A model generated the notes under the pieces. It was given only the letters and a program-made list of their open reading frames with translations, searched no databases and was not told the origin of the DNA. Shown here in pieces: positions 53,641 to 64,000 of a stretch of 64,000 nt of DNA. The first letter of the stretch is position 1; every line of letters starts with the position of its first letter. The translations under genes and the position numbers were made by a program. Source of the DNA: Leptobrachium leishanense (lineage: Eukaryota > Chordata > Amphibia > Anura > Megophryidae); the NCBI GenBank assembly GCA_009667805.1, contig CM019069.1, forward strand, positions 60,939,422-61,003,421. The letters are read 5' to 3'.

Positions 53641-53991
53641 TACGATGCAAAGTGTTTATTAAATAAAGACAATGTAATAACACCAGGAAATCAACTTAAG
53701 AGGTTATAGGAAGGAAAAAGAGGGCGGAATGCTTCAAGGAGAACAGAATGGGAGACAGATGGGCAAGCCACAAAAAGGGTTGACCAGAGATACAAAGGCA
53801 AGTTTAGAAGAAAAGGGGCTGAGAACCGTATTAGCGTAGGAGATACAAAAGGAATGGAAGGAGACAAGGATACAGGGAACTCAGGAGGAGCACAGAAGGC
53901 CGGTGACAGAAGAACACTTTAGGCTATGAGCAAAAGGGGATAGAAGCAGGAGCGGGGCTAGGCTGAAAATAAAAGGGAACTACAGATGAGG
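53641..53991. other. Left flank of 28-bp array A
   Basis: A-rich and G-rich unique-looking sequence; no gene. Confidence 0.45.
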
Positions 53992-56310
53992 GTCCTGGGA
54001 GCAGGAGCTGTAGGTAACTAGAAAACCTGAGAACAGGATCTGTGGGTATAAGTCCTGGGAGCAGGAGTTGTGGGTATAAGTCCTCGGAGCAGGAGCTGTA
54101 GGTATAGGTCCTGGGAGCAGGACCTGTGTGTATAATTCCTGGGAGCAGGAACTGTGGGTAGAAGTCCTGGGAGCAGGAACCGTGGGTATAATTCCTGGGA
54201 GCAGGAAACGTGGGTAGAAGTCCTGGGAGCAGGAACCGTGGGTATAATTCCTGGGAGCAGGAAACGTGGGTAGAAGTCCTGGGAGCAGGCACTGTGGGTA
54301 TAAGCCCTGGGAGCTGGAACTGTGAGTAGAAGTCCTGGGAGCAGGAACTGTGGGTAGAAGTAATGGGAGCAGGAACTGTGGGTATAATTCCTGGGAGCAG
54401 GAACTGTGGGTATAAGTCCTGGGAGCAGGAACTGTGGGTATAATTCCTGGGAGCAGGAACTGTGGGTATAAGTCCTGGGAGCAGGCGCTGTGGGTATAAG
54501 TCCTGGGAGCAGGCGCTGTAGGTATAAATCCTGGAAGCAGGAGCTGTAGGTATAGGTCCTGGGAGCAGGAGCTGTAGGTAGAAGTCCTGGGAGCAGGAGC
54601 TGTAGCTATAAATCCTTAGAGCAGTAGGTATAAATCCTGGAAGCAGGAACCGTGGGTAGAAGTCCTGGGAGCAGGGACCGTGGGTATAATTCCTGGGAGC
54701 AGGAAACGTGGGTAGAAGTCCTGGGAGCAGGCGCTGTGGGTATAATTCCTGGGAGCAGGAACTGTGGGTAGAAGTCCTGGGAGCAGGCGCTGTGGGTATA
54801 AGTCCTGGGAGCAGGAACTGTGGGTATAAGTCCTGGGAGCAGGAACTGTGAGTAGAAGTCCTGGGAGCAGGCGCTGTGGGTATAAGTCCTGTGAGCAGGC
54901 GCTGTGGGTATAATTCCTGGGAGCAGGAACTGTGGGTATAATTCCTGGGAGCAGGAACTGTGGGTAGAAGTCCTGGGAGCAGGCGCTGTGGGTAGAAGTC
55001 CTGGGAGCAGGAACTGTGGGTATAATTCCTGGGAGCAGGAACTGTGGGTATAATTCCTGGGAGCAGGAACTGTGGGTATAATTCCTGGGAGCAGGAACTG
55101 TGGGTATAATTCCTGGAAGCAGGAGCTGTAGGTATAGGTCCTGGGAGCAGGAGCTGTACGTATAAGTCCTGGGAGCAGGAGCTGTAGCTATAAATCCTTA
55201 GAGCAGTAGGTAGAAATCCTGGAAGCAGGAACCGTGGGTAGAAGTCCTGGGAGCAGGAGCCGTGGGTATAATTCCTGGGAGCAGGAATTGTGGGTAGAAG
55301 TCCTGGGAGCAGGAACTGTGGGTATAATTCCTGGGAGCAGGAAACGTGGGTAGAAGTCCTGGGAGTAGGAACTGTGGGTATAAGTCTGGGAGCAGGCGCT
55401 GTAGGTATAGGTCCTTGGAGCAGGAGCTGTACGTATAAGTCCTTAGAGCAGTAGGTATAAGTCCTGGAAGCAGGAGCTGTAGGTATAAGTCCTGGAACCA
55501 GGAGCTGTAGGTATTAGTCCTGGGAGCAGGAGCTGTAGGTATAGGTCCTGGGAGCAGGAGCTGTAGGTAGAAGTCCTGGGAGCAGGAGCGGTGGGTATAA
55601 GTCCTTAGAGCAGTAGGTATAAGTCTTGGTAGCAGGAGCTGTAGCTATAAGTCCTTAGAACAGTAGGTATAAATCCTGGAAGCAGGAGCTGTAGGTGTAA
55701 TTCCTGGGAGCAGGAACTGTGGGTATAATTCCTGGGAGCAGGAACTGTGGGTAGAAGTCCTGGGAGCAGGCGCTGTGGGTATAAGTCCTGGGAGCAGGCG
55801 CTGTGGGTATAAGTCCTGGGAGCAGGCGCTGTGGATATAAGTTCTTGGAGCAGGAGCTGTAGGTATTAGTCCTGGGAGCAGGAGCTGTAGGTATAGGTCC
55901 TGGGAGCAGGAACTGTAGCTATAAGTCCTTAGAGCAGTAGGTATAAATCCTGGAAGCACGAGCTGTAGGTGTAATTCCTGGGAGCAGGAACCGTGGGTAA
56001 AAGTCCTGGGAGCAGGAACCGTGGGTATAATTCCTGGGAGCAGGAACCGTGGGTAGAAGTCCTGGGAGCAGGAACTGTGGGTATAATTCCTGAGAGCAGG
56101 AACTGTGGGTATAAGTCCTAGGAGTAGGAGCTGTGGGTATAAGTCCTGGGAGCAGGCGCTGTGGGTATAAGACCTGGGAGCAGGCGCTGTGGGTAGAAGT
56201 CGTTGAAGCAGGAGCTGTAGGTAAAAGTCCTGGGAGCAGGAGCTGTAGGTAGAAGTCCTGGGAGCAGGAGCTGTGGATATAAGTTCTTGGAGCAGGAGCT
56301 GTAGGTATAA
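53992..56310. repeat. 28-bp minisatellite array A, about 83 copies
   Basis: Unit 'cctgggagcaggaactgtgg' plus 'gtataagt', with variants (aactgtg, cgctgtg, agctgta; ataatt, agaagt). Three units make 84 bp, giving a 28-residue pattern in minus-strand frames; those open frames are not genes. Confidence 0.95.
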
Positions 56311-56780
56311 TCAAGGTCTGGGTTGAGGGAAACAGAAATTGTGGGGTCAATGGATCCAGTGAATAACTTCTTGTTTCTATGCAAGCAGATAGAACAATGC
56401 AGAAGCATCGCGGCTTAGGTATGGCTTCCATTTGTGGAGAACTCATCAGGTGTGTTTGCCAACACCTGTGTACACTGGTAACATTGTAAAGAGGGCAGCC
56501 ATCCAGCGGTCAGAACCCCTGCCTTTGCCTGCTGTGGCTCCTGACCGCTCTCGAGGCTGTTAACTCGTGATGGTTTCCTTGACTAAGTAACTTTTTACTA
56601 TTTTGTTACTTTAAACATTTACCAAGATAAGTTTATCTTGTCCAAAGGGTCAATTCACGAAGCATTGAAATCACGTGTACTTTCGGCACTTTGTGTGTTG
56701 ACCCCTTTAAGCTCACTTTGGCGATTCAATTTTGTCGAAAATATGGTGGATTCACTATTTAGTGCATGGTCAATGTATTT
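56311..56780. repeat. Right flank of array A, duplicated at 63534-64000
   Basis: Nearly identical to 63534-64000, with only about eight differences noticed, such as a 4-base indel near 56520. Includes the start of an R1 copy. Confidence 0.9.
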
Positions 56781-57340
56781 TGCCGAATTTGGAGTCGCCA
56801 AAGCTGTTATCGGATGCTTTAGAAAACTGCCGAAATACGCCGATAACTGCTGAATTGGCATCGGCGAATTTCACCAATATGAGATATAAAAAGAAAACAG
56901 AAGTCTTCTTTTCTCCTAACTGCAGTTTCAATCAATAAAAATGTGTCTAAATAACAAAACAGGTCTTTTTAAAAATAATTAATTTTTTTTTACAAAAAAT
57001 AAAAAGAATAAACTGTCTTTAAAAGAAAATAGAAAATAAATATTACTTTTTTACTCTGAATCCTATGGGATTTGCCTTTTTAAACCTAATTAAAATGCTG
57101 AAAATCGGGCCATTTCGCCAGTATTTTGGTGCAATTCAACGATCTGTGAATAGGTGAATAGAAGACACAATAGTCTCCTATGGGACAATTTCAGTTCCAC
57201 CGAACTGTGGCAAATTGCACCGTATTTCACTGTCAATTCACCTTTTTTGGGAGAGTTGACAGTAATTGAAAAAGAAATTGAAATTCAACATTTGGTGCAA
57301 TTTGGAGGTTAGTGAATAACACCTTATGTGTAAGGCAACA
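56646..57340. repeat. Interspersed repeat R1, near-complete copy
   Basis: From 'gggtcaattcacgaagc' to 'ggaggttagtgaataac', AT-rich with short arms that are roughly inverted. Likely a MITE. Confidence 0.55.
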
Positions 57341-57344
57341 CCCC

Positions 57345-58780
57345 CCCCCCAAAAAATTCATCCTTTGCCAACTTTCTGGGCACAGAAACCCTCTTCATTC
57401 AGGAGGCTAAATCAGCCTTCTGTGGCACCTGTTGGAGAGGCAAGAGATACTCAGCTCCCCATGATCATTTAAAATGTATTAAATGGTCATGGTGGCAAGA
57501 GTGTCCCTTTAAAACAGCGGTCTCAAACCCCATCCCCTCAGATATTGATGTCCTGCAATTCTCAGAATGTGACCGATGGCCAGAGAATTATGGGAGTTGT
57601 AGTTCTGAAACATCTGGGGAGCTAGAGTTTGAGATCCAATCTTCAAAGCCAAGAGCCAGTGGGTAGTGAGAAAAGTGGGTTTGGAGAGGGCGGTCTCACT
57701 ACCCACTTGCTTTTTGTTTTAAAAGTAGTATATAAAAAAAATCCTTCAAACATGAATAAACATGGCAATTGGATTTCTTTCAGTGATCTGACAGGGGGCT
57801 GGACGCTCGCTAGAGTGCCCAGCCATTCTGATGCCTCTTAATGCAAGAGTTTTAAGCTACTGGATTGTCTAGAATTCATATTTCTGACATAAATCCCAAA
57901 AGTCTGATCAACTCAACTTGAGTGTCAGCTTTCTGGACATGGGGATCCCCTCCATTCAGGAGGCTGAATCAGCCATCTGTGACACCGGCTGGAGAGGCAG
58001 AAGATACTCAGCTCCCCCTGATCATTTAAAATGTATTAAATGGTCATGGTGGCAAGAGTGTCCCTTTAAAACAGCGATCTCAAACCCCATCCTCTCAGAT
58101 GTTGATGTCCTGCAATTCTCAGAATGTGACCGATGGCCAGAGAATTATGGGAGTTGTAGTTCTGAAACATCTGGGGAGCTAGAGCTTGAGATCCAATCTT
58201 CAAAACCAAGAGCCGGTGGGTAGTGAGAAAAGTGGGTTTGGAGAGGGCGGTCTCACTACCCACTTGCTTTTTGTTTTAAAAGTAGTATATATATATAAAA
58301 AACAACTTCAAACATGAATAAACATGGTAATTGGATTTCTTTCAGTGATGTGACAGGGGGCAGGACGCTCGCTCGAGTGCCCAGCCATTCTGATGCCTCT
58401 TAATGCAAGAGCATTAAGTTACTGGGTTGTCTTTAATTCATATTTCTGACATAAATCCCAAAAGTCTGATCAACTCAACCTGAGTGTCAGCTTTCTGGAC
58501 ATGGGGATCCCCTTCATTCAGAAGGCTGAATCAGCCATCTGTGACACCGGCTGGATGGGCAGGGAATGCTCAGCCCCCAAAGACCATTTAAAATTCATTA
58601 AACAGTCATGGTGTCAAGACTGTACCTTTAAAACTAAGAGCCGGTGGGTAGTGAGGATATGTGGGTTTGGAGAGGGCGGTCTCACTACCCACCTGCTTTT
58701 TGTTTTCACAGACAGGGCCACCATCAGGGTAGTAGAAGAGATGATAGTGTACCGGCCTGTGGACTTTAGGGGGCCCTGCT
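57345..58780. repeat. R2 copies 2-4 in tandem, with short hAT pieces
   Basis: 57365-57900 and 57925-58440 are direct repeats (spacing about 560 bp), and a third partial copy follows at 58480-58705. The first two contain a 'ctcaaaccccat...gggagttgtagttctg' hAT MITE at 57515-57640 and 58075-58200. Confidence 0.7.
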
Positions 58781-59215
58781 GAACGCCATACTGAGTTAGG
58801 GAAATCAAAACAGGAGAAGGATTTGGGAATAATCATAGACTTCAAACTAAGTATCAATGCCCAATGTCAAACAGCAGCAGCCAAGGCCAGCAAGGTATTG
58901 GCATTAAAAGGGGAATTCACTCACGGGATGAAATTTTTTTTTGCCTCTTTATAAATCAATCGTAAGACGCACCTTGAATATGCCGTGCAATTTTTGGCAC
59001 CTGTCTTAAGAAAGGATATTATGGTGCTAGAAAAAGTGCAGAGAGGAGAACTAAATTAATAAGGGGAATGGAAGGTTTCAGTTATGAGGAAAGACTAACA
59101 AGCTTAAACCTGTTTAGGTTAGAGAAACGTCGCCTTAAAGGGGATCTGATAACTTTATACAAATATATACGAGGCCATTATAAACCATTGTCTGTAAAGG
59201 GGTCAAGTCCTGGGA
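58780..59215 (+). mobile_element. Decayed CR1 reverse-transcriptase fragment
   Basis: Frames read ...KTHLEYAVQFLAP... (with changes) and, from 59068, MEGFSYEERLTSLNLFRLEK followed by LKGDLITLYKYIRGHYKP, equivalent to the end of CR1 ORF2. It is frame-shifted. Confidence 0.75.
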
Positions 59216-59278
59216 AAAAAAGTGAGGGAACTCACCCACGAATTCCACAACCCCTATTACCTGAAGAAAAAATATTTA

Positions 59279-59434
59279 TATCACGAGTATAGCAGTATGT
59301 GGTGATACCATTTTTATTGGGTTAACATTACATTTAAAAGACAAGCTTTCAAGAGGGTAACCTCTTCTCTTCAGGTCTGGAAACTATACTGATCAGTAAA
59401 AAGGTATCACTACGTACAGGTATACTCGTGATTT
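59279..59434. repeat. Inverted repeat, foldback element
   Basis: 'tatcacgagtata' with 'tatactcgtgat', and 'tgtggtgatacc' with 'ggtatcacta', form arms of a hairpin about 155 bp long. Confidence 0.65.
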
Positions 59435-59524
59435 TGGCAACTGGACTAACGCGTTTTATATATAATATATATATCACATACATATATAGCTATCCAGGCA
59501 AAGACCCCCCCAGAATTACATACA

Positions 59525-59755
59525 CAGGCACTGGACCCCCAGAATAACATACACAACACTGAAACCCCAGAATTAAATACACAGCACTGAGCCTCCAGAA
59601 TAATATGCACAGCACTGAGCCCCCAGAATAATATACACAGCACTGAGCCTCCAGAATAATATGCACAGCACTGAGCCCCCAGAATAATATACACAGCACT
59701 GAGCCCCCAGAATAATATACACAGCACTGAGCCCCCAGAATAATAAACCCAGCAC
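59525..59755. repeat. 28-bp minisatellite, about 8 units
   Basis: Unit 'cactgagcccccagaataat' plus 'atacacag'. Different from the arrays A and B unit despite the same length. Confidence 0.85.
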
Positions 59756-59759
59756 TGGT

Positions 59760-59952
59760 TATATGGATATGTTTGCCCCCAGCTCACATGGATATATTTG
59801 CCCCAGCTCATATGGGTATATGTTGCCCCCAGCTCACATGGATATATTTGCCACAGCTCATATGGATATATATTGCCCCAGCTCACATGGATATATTGTC
59901 CCCAGTTCACATGGATATATTTTCCCCAGTTCACATGGATATAATTGCCCCA
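59760..59952. repeat. 24-25 bp array running into the assembly gap
   Basis: Unit 'gccccagctcacatggatat' plus 'attt'. Its core is the reverse complement of the unit of the 13390-16160 array. Confidence 0.8.
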
Positions 59953-60052
59953 NNNNNNNNNNNNNNNNNNNNNNNNNNNNNNNNNNNNNNNNNNNNNNNN
60001 NNNNNNNNNNNNNNNNNNNNNNNNNNNNNNNNNNNNNNNNNNNNNNNNNNNN
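59953..60052. other. Assembly gap, 100 N
   Basis: Exactly one hundred N, usually a placeholder for a gap of unknown size. Confidence 0.99.
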
Positions 60053-60297
60053 GAGGTATATATCCTTTTACCCTTTCATTGTGCAATTTTGCTTATTGAT
60101 TGGTGTCCTTGTCCACCCCCCACACCCTCTACTACCAACCTTGCAATTTTTCATTCATTGTTTGTTATGTGTATTATTAAAATTAACCTACTCTTGGTAC
60201 TCTAGTTGCACCTTGTGCAAATTGATTTGTTTTTCATGTTGTTTGGGTTATGCCCTTTTGTTGAGTACCTGGTGCCCCTTTCGTTGTGCTTTTTTTG
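60053..60297. other. Spacer between gap and array B
   Basis: T-rich non-coding sequence; no feature recognised. Confidence 0.5.
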
Positions 60298-63200
60298 CTG
60301 TGGGTATAATTCCTGGGAGCAGGAACTGTGGGTAGAAGTCCTGGGAGCAGGCGCTGTGGGTATAAGCCCTGGGAGCAGGAGCTGTTGGTATAATTCCTGG
60401 GAGCAGGAACTGTGGGTAGAAGTCCTGGAGCAGGAACTGTGGGTAGAAGTCCTGGGAGCAGGCGCTGTGGGTATAAGTCCTGGGAGCAGGAGTTGTGGGT
60501 ATAAGTCCTCGGAGCAGGAGCTGTAGGTATAGGTCCTGGGAGCAGGACCTGTGGGTATAATTCCTGGGAGCAGGAACTGTGGGTATAATTCCCGGGAGCA
60601 GGAACTGTGGGTATAATTCCTGGGAGTAGGAACTGTGGGTATAAGTCTGGGAGCAGGCGCTGTAGGTATAGGTCCTGGGAGCAGGCGCTGTGGGTATAAG
60701 TCTGGGAGCAGGCGCTGTAGGTATAAGTCCTGGGAGCAGGAACTGTGGTATAAGTCCTGGGAGCAGGCGCTGTAGTATAAGTCCTGGAAGCAGGAGCTGT
60801 AGGTATAGTCCTGGAGCAGGAGCTGTACGTATAAGTCCTTAGAGTAGTAGGTATAAGTCCTGGAAGCAGGAGCTGTAGGTATAAGTCCTGGAGCAGGAGC
60901 TGTAGCTATAAATCCTTAGAGCAGTAGGTGTAAATCCTGGAAGCAGGAACCGGTGGTAGAAGTCCTGAGAGCGAACTGTGGTATAATTCCTGGGAGCAGG
61001 AATTGTGGGTAGAAATCCTGGGAGCAGGCGCTGTGGGTATAATTCCTGGGAGCAGGAAACTGGGTAGAAGTCCTGGAGCAGGCGCTGTGGGTATAAGTCC
61101 TGGGAGCAGGAACTGTGAGTAGAAGTCCTGGGAGCAGGCGCTGTGGGTATAATCCTGGGAGCAGCGCTGTGGTATAAGTCCTGGGAGCAGGAACTGTGGG
61201 TAAAGTCCTGGAGCAGAACTGTGGTATAAGTCCTGGGAGCACGCTGTGGGTAAAGTCCTGGGAGCAGGCGCTGTGTATAAATTCCTGGGAGCAGGAACTG
61301 TGGGTATAATTCCTAGGAGTAGGAACTGTGGGTATAAGTCTGGGAGCAGGCGCTGTAGGTATAGGTCCTGGGAGCAGGCGCTGTGGGTATAAATCCTGGG
61401 AGCAGGAACTGTGGGTATAATTCCTGGGAGCAGGAATTGTGGGTAGAAGTCCTGGGAGCAGGTGCTGTGGGTATAATTCCTGGGAGCAGGAACTGTGGGT
61501 CTAAGTCCTGGGAGCAGGCGCTGTGGTATAAGTCCTGGGAGCAGAACTGTGAGTAGAAGTCCTGGGAGCAGGCGCTGTGGTTAGAAGCCTGGAGCAGGCG
61601 CTGCGGTATAATTCCTGGGATCAGGAACTGCGGGTATAATTCCTGGAACAGGAACTGTGGTATTATTCCTGGGAGCAGGAACTGTGGGTATAAGTCCTGG
61701 GAGCAGGCGCTGTAGGTATAAGTCCTGGAAGCAGGAGCTGTAGGTATAAGTCCTGGAAGCAGGAGCTGTAGGTAGAAGTCCTGGAAGCAGGAGCTGTAGG
61801 TATTAGTCCTGGGAACAGGAGCTGTAGCTATAAATCCTTAGAGCAGTAGGTATAAATCCTGGAAGCAGGAGCTGTAGGTGTAATTCCTGGGAGCAGGAAC
61901 CGTGGGTAGAAGTCCTGGGAGCTGGAACCGTGGGTATAATTCCTGGGAGCAGGAAACGTGGGTAGAAGTCCTGGGACCAGGAACTGTGGGTATTATTCCT
62001 GGGAGCAGGAACTGTGGGTATAAGTCCTGGGAGCAGGCGCTGTGGGTATAAGTCCTGGGAGCTGGAACTGTGAGTAGAAGTCCTGGGAGCAGGAACTGTG
62101 AGTAGAAGTCCTGGGAGCAGGAACTGTGGGTATAATTCCTGGGAGCAGGAATTGTGGGTAGAAGTCCTGGGAGCAGGCGCTGTGGGTATAATTCCTGGGA
62201 GCAGGAACTGTGGGTAGAAGTCCTGGGAGCAGGCGCTGTGGGTATAAGTCCTGGGAGCAGGCACTGTGGGTATAAGTCCTGGGAGCAGGAACTGTGGGTA
62301 TAAGTCCTGGGAGCAGGAGCTGTGAGTAGAAGTCCTGGGAGCAGGCGCTGTGGGTATAAGTCCTGGGAGCAGGCGCTGTGGGTATAAGTCCTGGGAGCAG
62401 GCGCTGTGGGTAGAAGTCCTGGGAGCAGGCGCTGTGGGTATAAGTCCTGGGAGGAGGAACTGTGAGTAGAAGTCCTGGGAGCAGGCGCTGTGGGTAGAAG
62501 TCCTGGGAGCAGGCGCTGTGGGTATAATTCCTGGGATCAGGAACTGCGGGTATAATTCCTGGGAACAGGAACTGTGGGTATTATTCCTGGGAGCAGGAAC
62601 TGTGGGTATAAGTCCTGGGAGCAGGAACTGTGGGTATAAGTCCTGGGAGCAGGAACTGTGGGTATAAGTCCTGGGAGCAGGAGCTGTAGGTATAAGTCCT
62701 GGAAGCAGGAGCTGTAGGTATAAGTCCTGGAAGCAGGAGCTGTAGGTATAAGTCCTGGAAGCAGGAGCTGTAGGTATTAGTCCTGGGAGCAGGAGCTGTA
62801 GGTATAGGTCCTGGGAGCAGGAGCTGTAGGTATAGGTCCTGGGAGCAGGACCTGTGGGTATAATTCCTGGGAGCAGGAACCGTGGGTAGAAGTCCTGGGA
62901 GCTGAACCGTGGGTATAATTCCTGGGAGCAGGAAACGTGGGTAGAAGTCCTGGGACCAGGAACTGTGGGTATTATTCCTGGGAGCAGGAACTGTGGGTAG
63001 AAGTCCTGGGAGCAGGCGCAGTGGGTATAAGCCCTGGGAGCTGGAACTGTGAGTAGAAGTCCTGGGAGCAAGCGCTGTGGGTATAAGTCCTGGGAGCAGG
63101 AACTGTGGGTATAAGTCCTGGGAGCAGGAACTGTGAGTAGAAGTCCTGGGAGCAGGCGCTGTGGGTATAAGTCCTGGGAGCAGGAGCTGTGGGTATAATT

Positions 63201-63533
63201 CCTGGGAGCAGGAACTGTGGGTATAAATCCTGGGAGCAGGAACTGTGGGTATAAGTCCTGGGAGCAGGAACTGTGGGTATAAGTCCTGGGAGCAGGAACT
63301 GTGGGTATAAGTCCTGGGAGCAGGCGCTGTGGGTATAAGTCCTGGGAGCAGGCGCTGTGGGTATAAGTCCTGGGAGCAGGCGCTGTGGGTATAAGACCTG
63401 GGAGCAGGCGCTGTGGGTAGAAGTCGTTGAAGCAGGAGCTGTAGGTAGAAGTCCTGGGAGCAGGAGCTGTAGGTAGAAGTCCTGGGAGCAGGAGCTGTGG
63501 ATATAAGATCTTGGAGCAGGAGCTGTAGGTATA
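60298..63533. repeat. 28-bp minisatellite array B, about 115 copies
   Basis: Same unit as array A. 60720-61640 has many one-base losses (for example 'gtcctggagcag', 'ctgtggtataag'), while the rest is regular. The 609-codon minus-strand frame (61803-63632) comes from the stop-free repeat. Confidence 0.95.
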
Positions 63534-64000
63534 ATCAAGGTCTGGGTTGAGGGAAACAGAAATTGTGGGGTCAATGGATCCAGTGAATAACTTCTTGTTT
63601 CTATGCAAGCAGATAGAACAATGCAGAAGCATCGCGGCTTAGGTATGGCTTCCATTTGTGGAGAACTCATCAGGTGTGTTTGCCAACACCTGTGGACACT
63701 GGTAACATTGTAAAGAGGGCAGCCATCCAGCGGTCAGAACCCCTTTGCCTGCTGTGGCTCCTGACCGCTCTCGTGGCTGTTAACTCGTGATGGTTTCCTT
63801 GACTAAGTAACTTTTTACTATTTTGTTACTTCAAACATTTACCAAGATAAGTTTATCTTGACCAAAGGGTCAATTCACAAAGCATTGAAATCACGTGTAC
63901 TTTCGGCACTTTGTGTGTTGACCCCTTTAAGCTCACTTTGGCGATTCAATTTTGCCGAAAATATGGTGGATTCACTATTTAGTGCATGGTCAATGTATTT
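63534..64000. repeat. Right flank of array B, copy of 56311-56780
   Basis: Starts 'caaggtctgggttgagggaa' and continues into an R1 copy cut by the window end. Confidence 0.9.

Noticed and set aside
53992..56310. Resemblance of the regular 28-bp units to a CRISPR array
   Set aside because: Units are head-to-tail with no unique spacers, in a vertebrate genome without cas genes.
59763..60335. 190-codon frame crossing the N run
   Set aside because: It passes through 100 undetermined bases and a minisatellite; not meaningful.
61803..63632. 609-codon minus-strand frame (28-residue repeats)
   Set aside because: It is a by-product of 28-bp array B; three units make 84 bp without stops. The same happens in array A (55919-56446).

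Overview
The window looks like nuclear DNA of a vertebrate, most likely a frog (Anura). It contains two spliced protein-coding genes with GT-AG introns. The introns and spacers are packed with CR1 and L2 LINEs, hAT, PIF/Harbinger and Tc1-like DNA transposons, MITEs and minisatellites. The frog assignment is an inference from the repeat mix (L2 tails ending in a 'tttataaagcgcc' type motif, CR1 with an esterase ORF1, Harbinger plus MITEs) and from a small PKC-like kinase. No prokaryotic, organellar or viral genes were seen.

Layout. Positions 1-5552 are repeats, including a tandem duplication whose second copy was hit by two MITEs. From 5553 to 39387 (+) runs the 3' portion of a large gene of at least 14 exons. 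It ends in a Glu/Arg/Gln-rich coiled coil and a conserved C-terminal block, and I judge it KIAA2012-like (DUF4670 type). All 14 exons join in phase to a 715-codon open frame; the 5' end lies outside the window. Its introns hold an L2 3' end (about 9440-10410), a nest of DNA transposons (11501-16422) with a 2.75-kb minisatellite, a nearly full CR1 LINE (about 16790-21356, minus) with a hAT element inside ORF1, several small hATs, a Tc1 relic, and a two-gene Harbinger transposon (30603-33759).

From 43376 to 52612 (+) there is a complete eight-exon gene for a 349-residue stand-alone AGC/PKC-like protein kinase. An X-box and an inverted CCAAT motif lie upstream, and the leader carries a 34-bp repeat. 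No functional link between this gene and the upstream one can be read from the sequence; they are simply neighbours on the same strand.

Positions 53045-64000 hold no recognisable gene. They contain two large 28-bp minisatellite arrays (53992-56310 and 60298-63533) that share nearly identical right flanks, tandem copies of an interspersed repeat, a CR1 fragment, two smaller arrays and a 100-N assembly gap (59953-60052). This part is probably imperfectly assembled. The very long open frames in the minisatellites follow from repeat units that are stop-free in several frames, and I do not call them genes.
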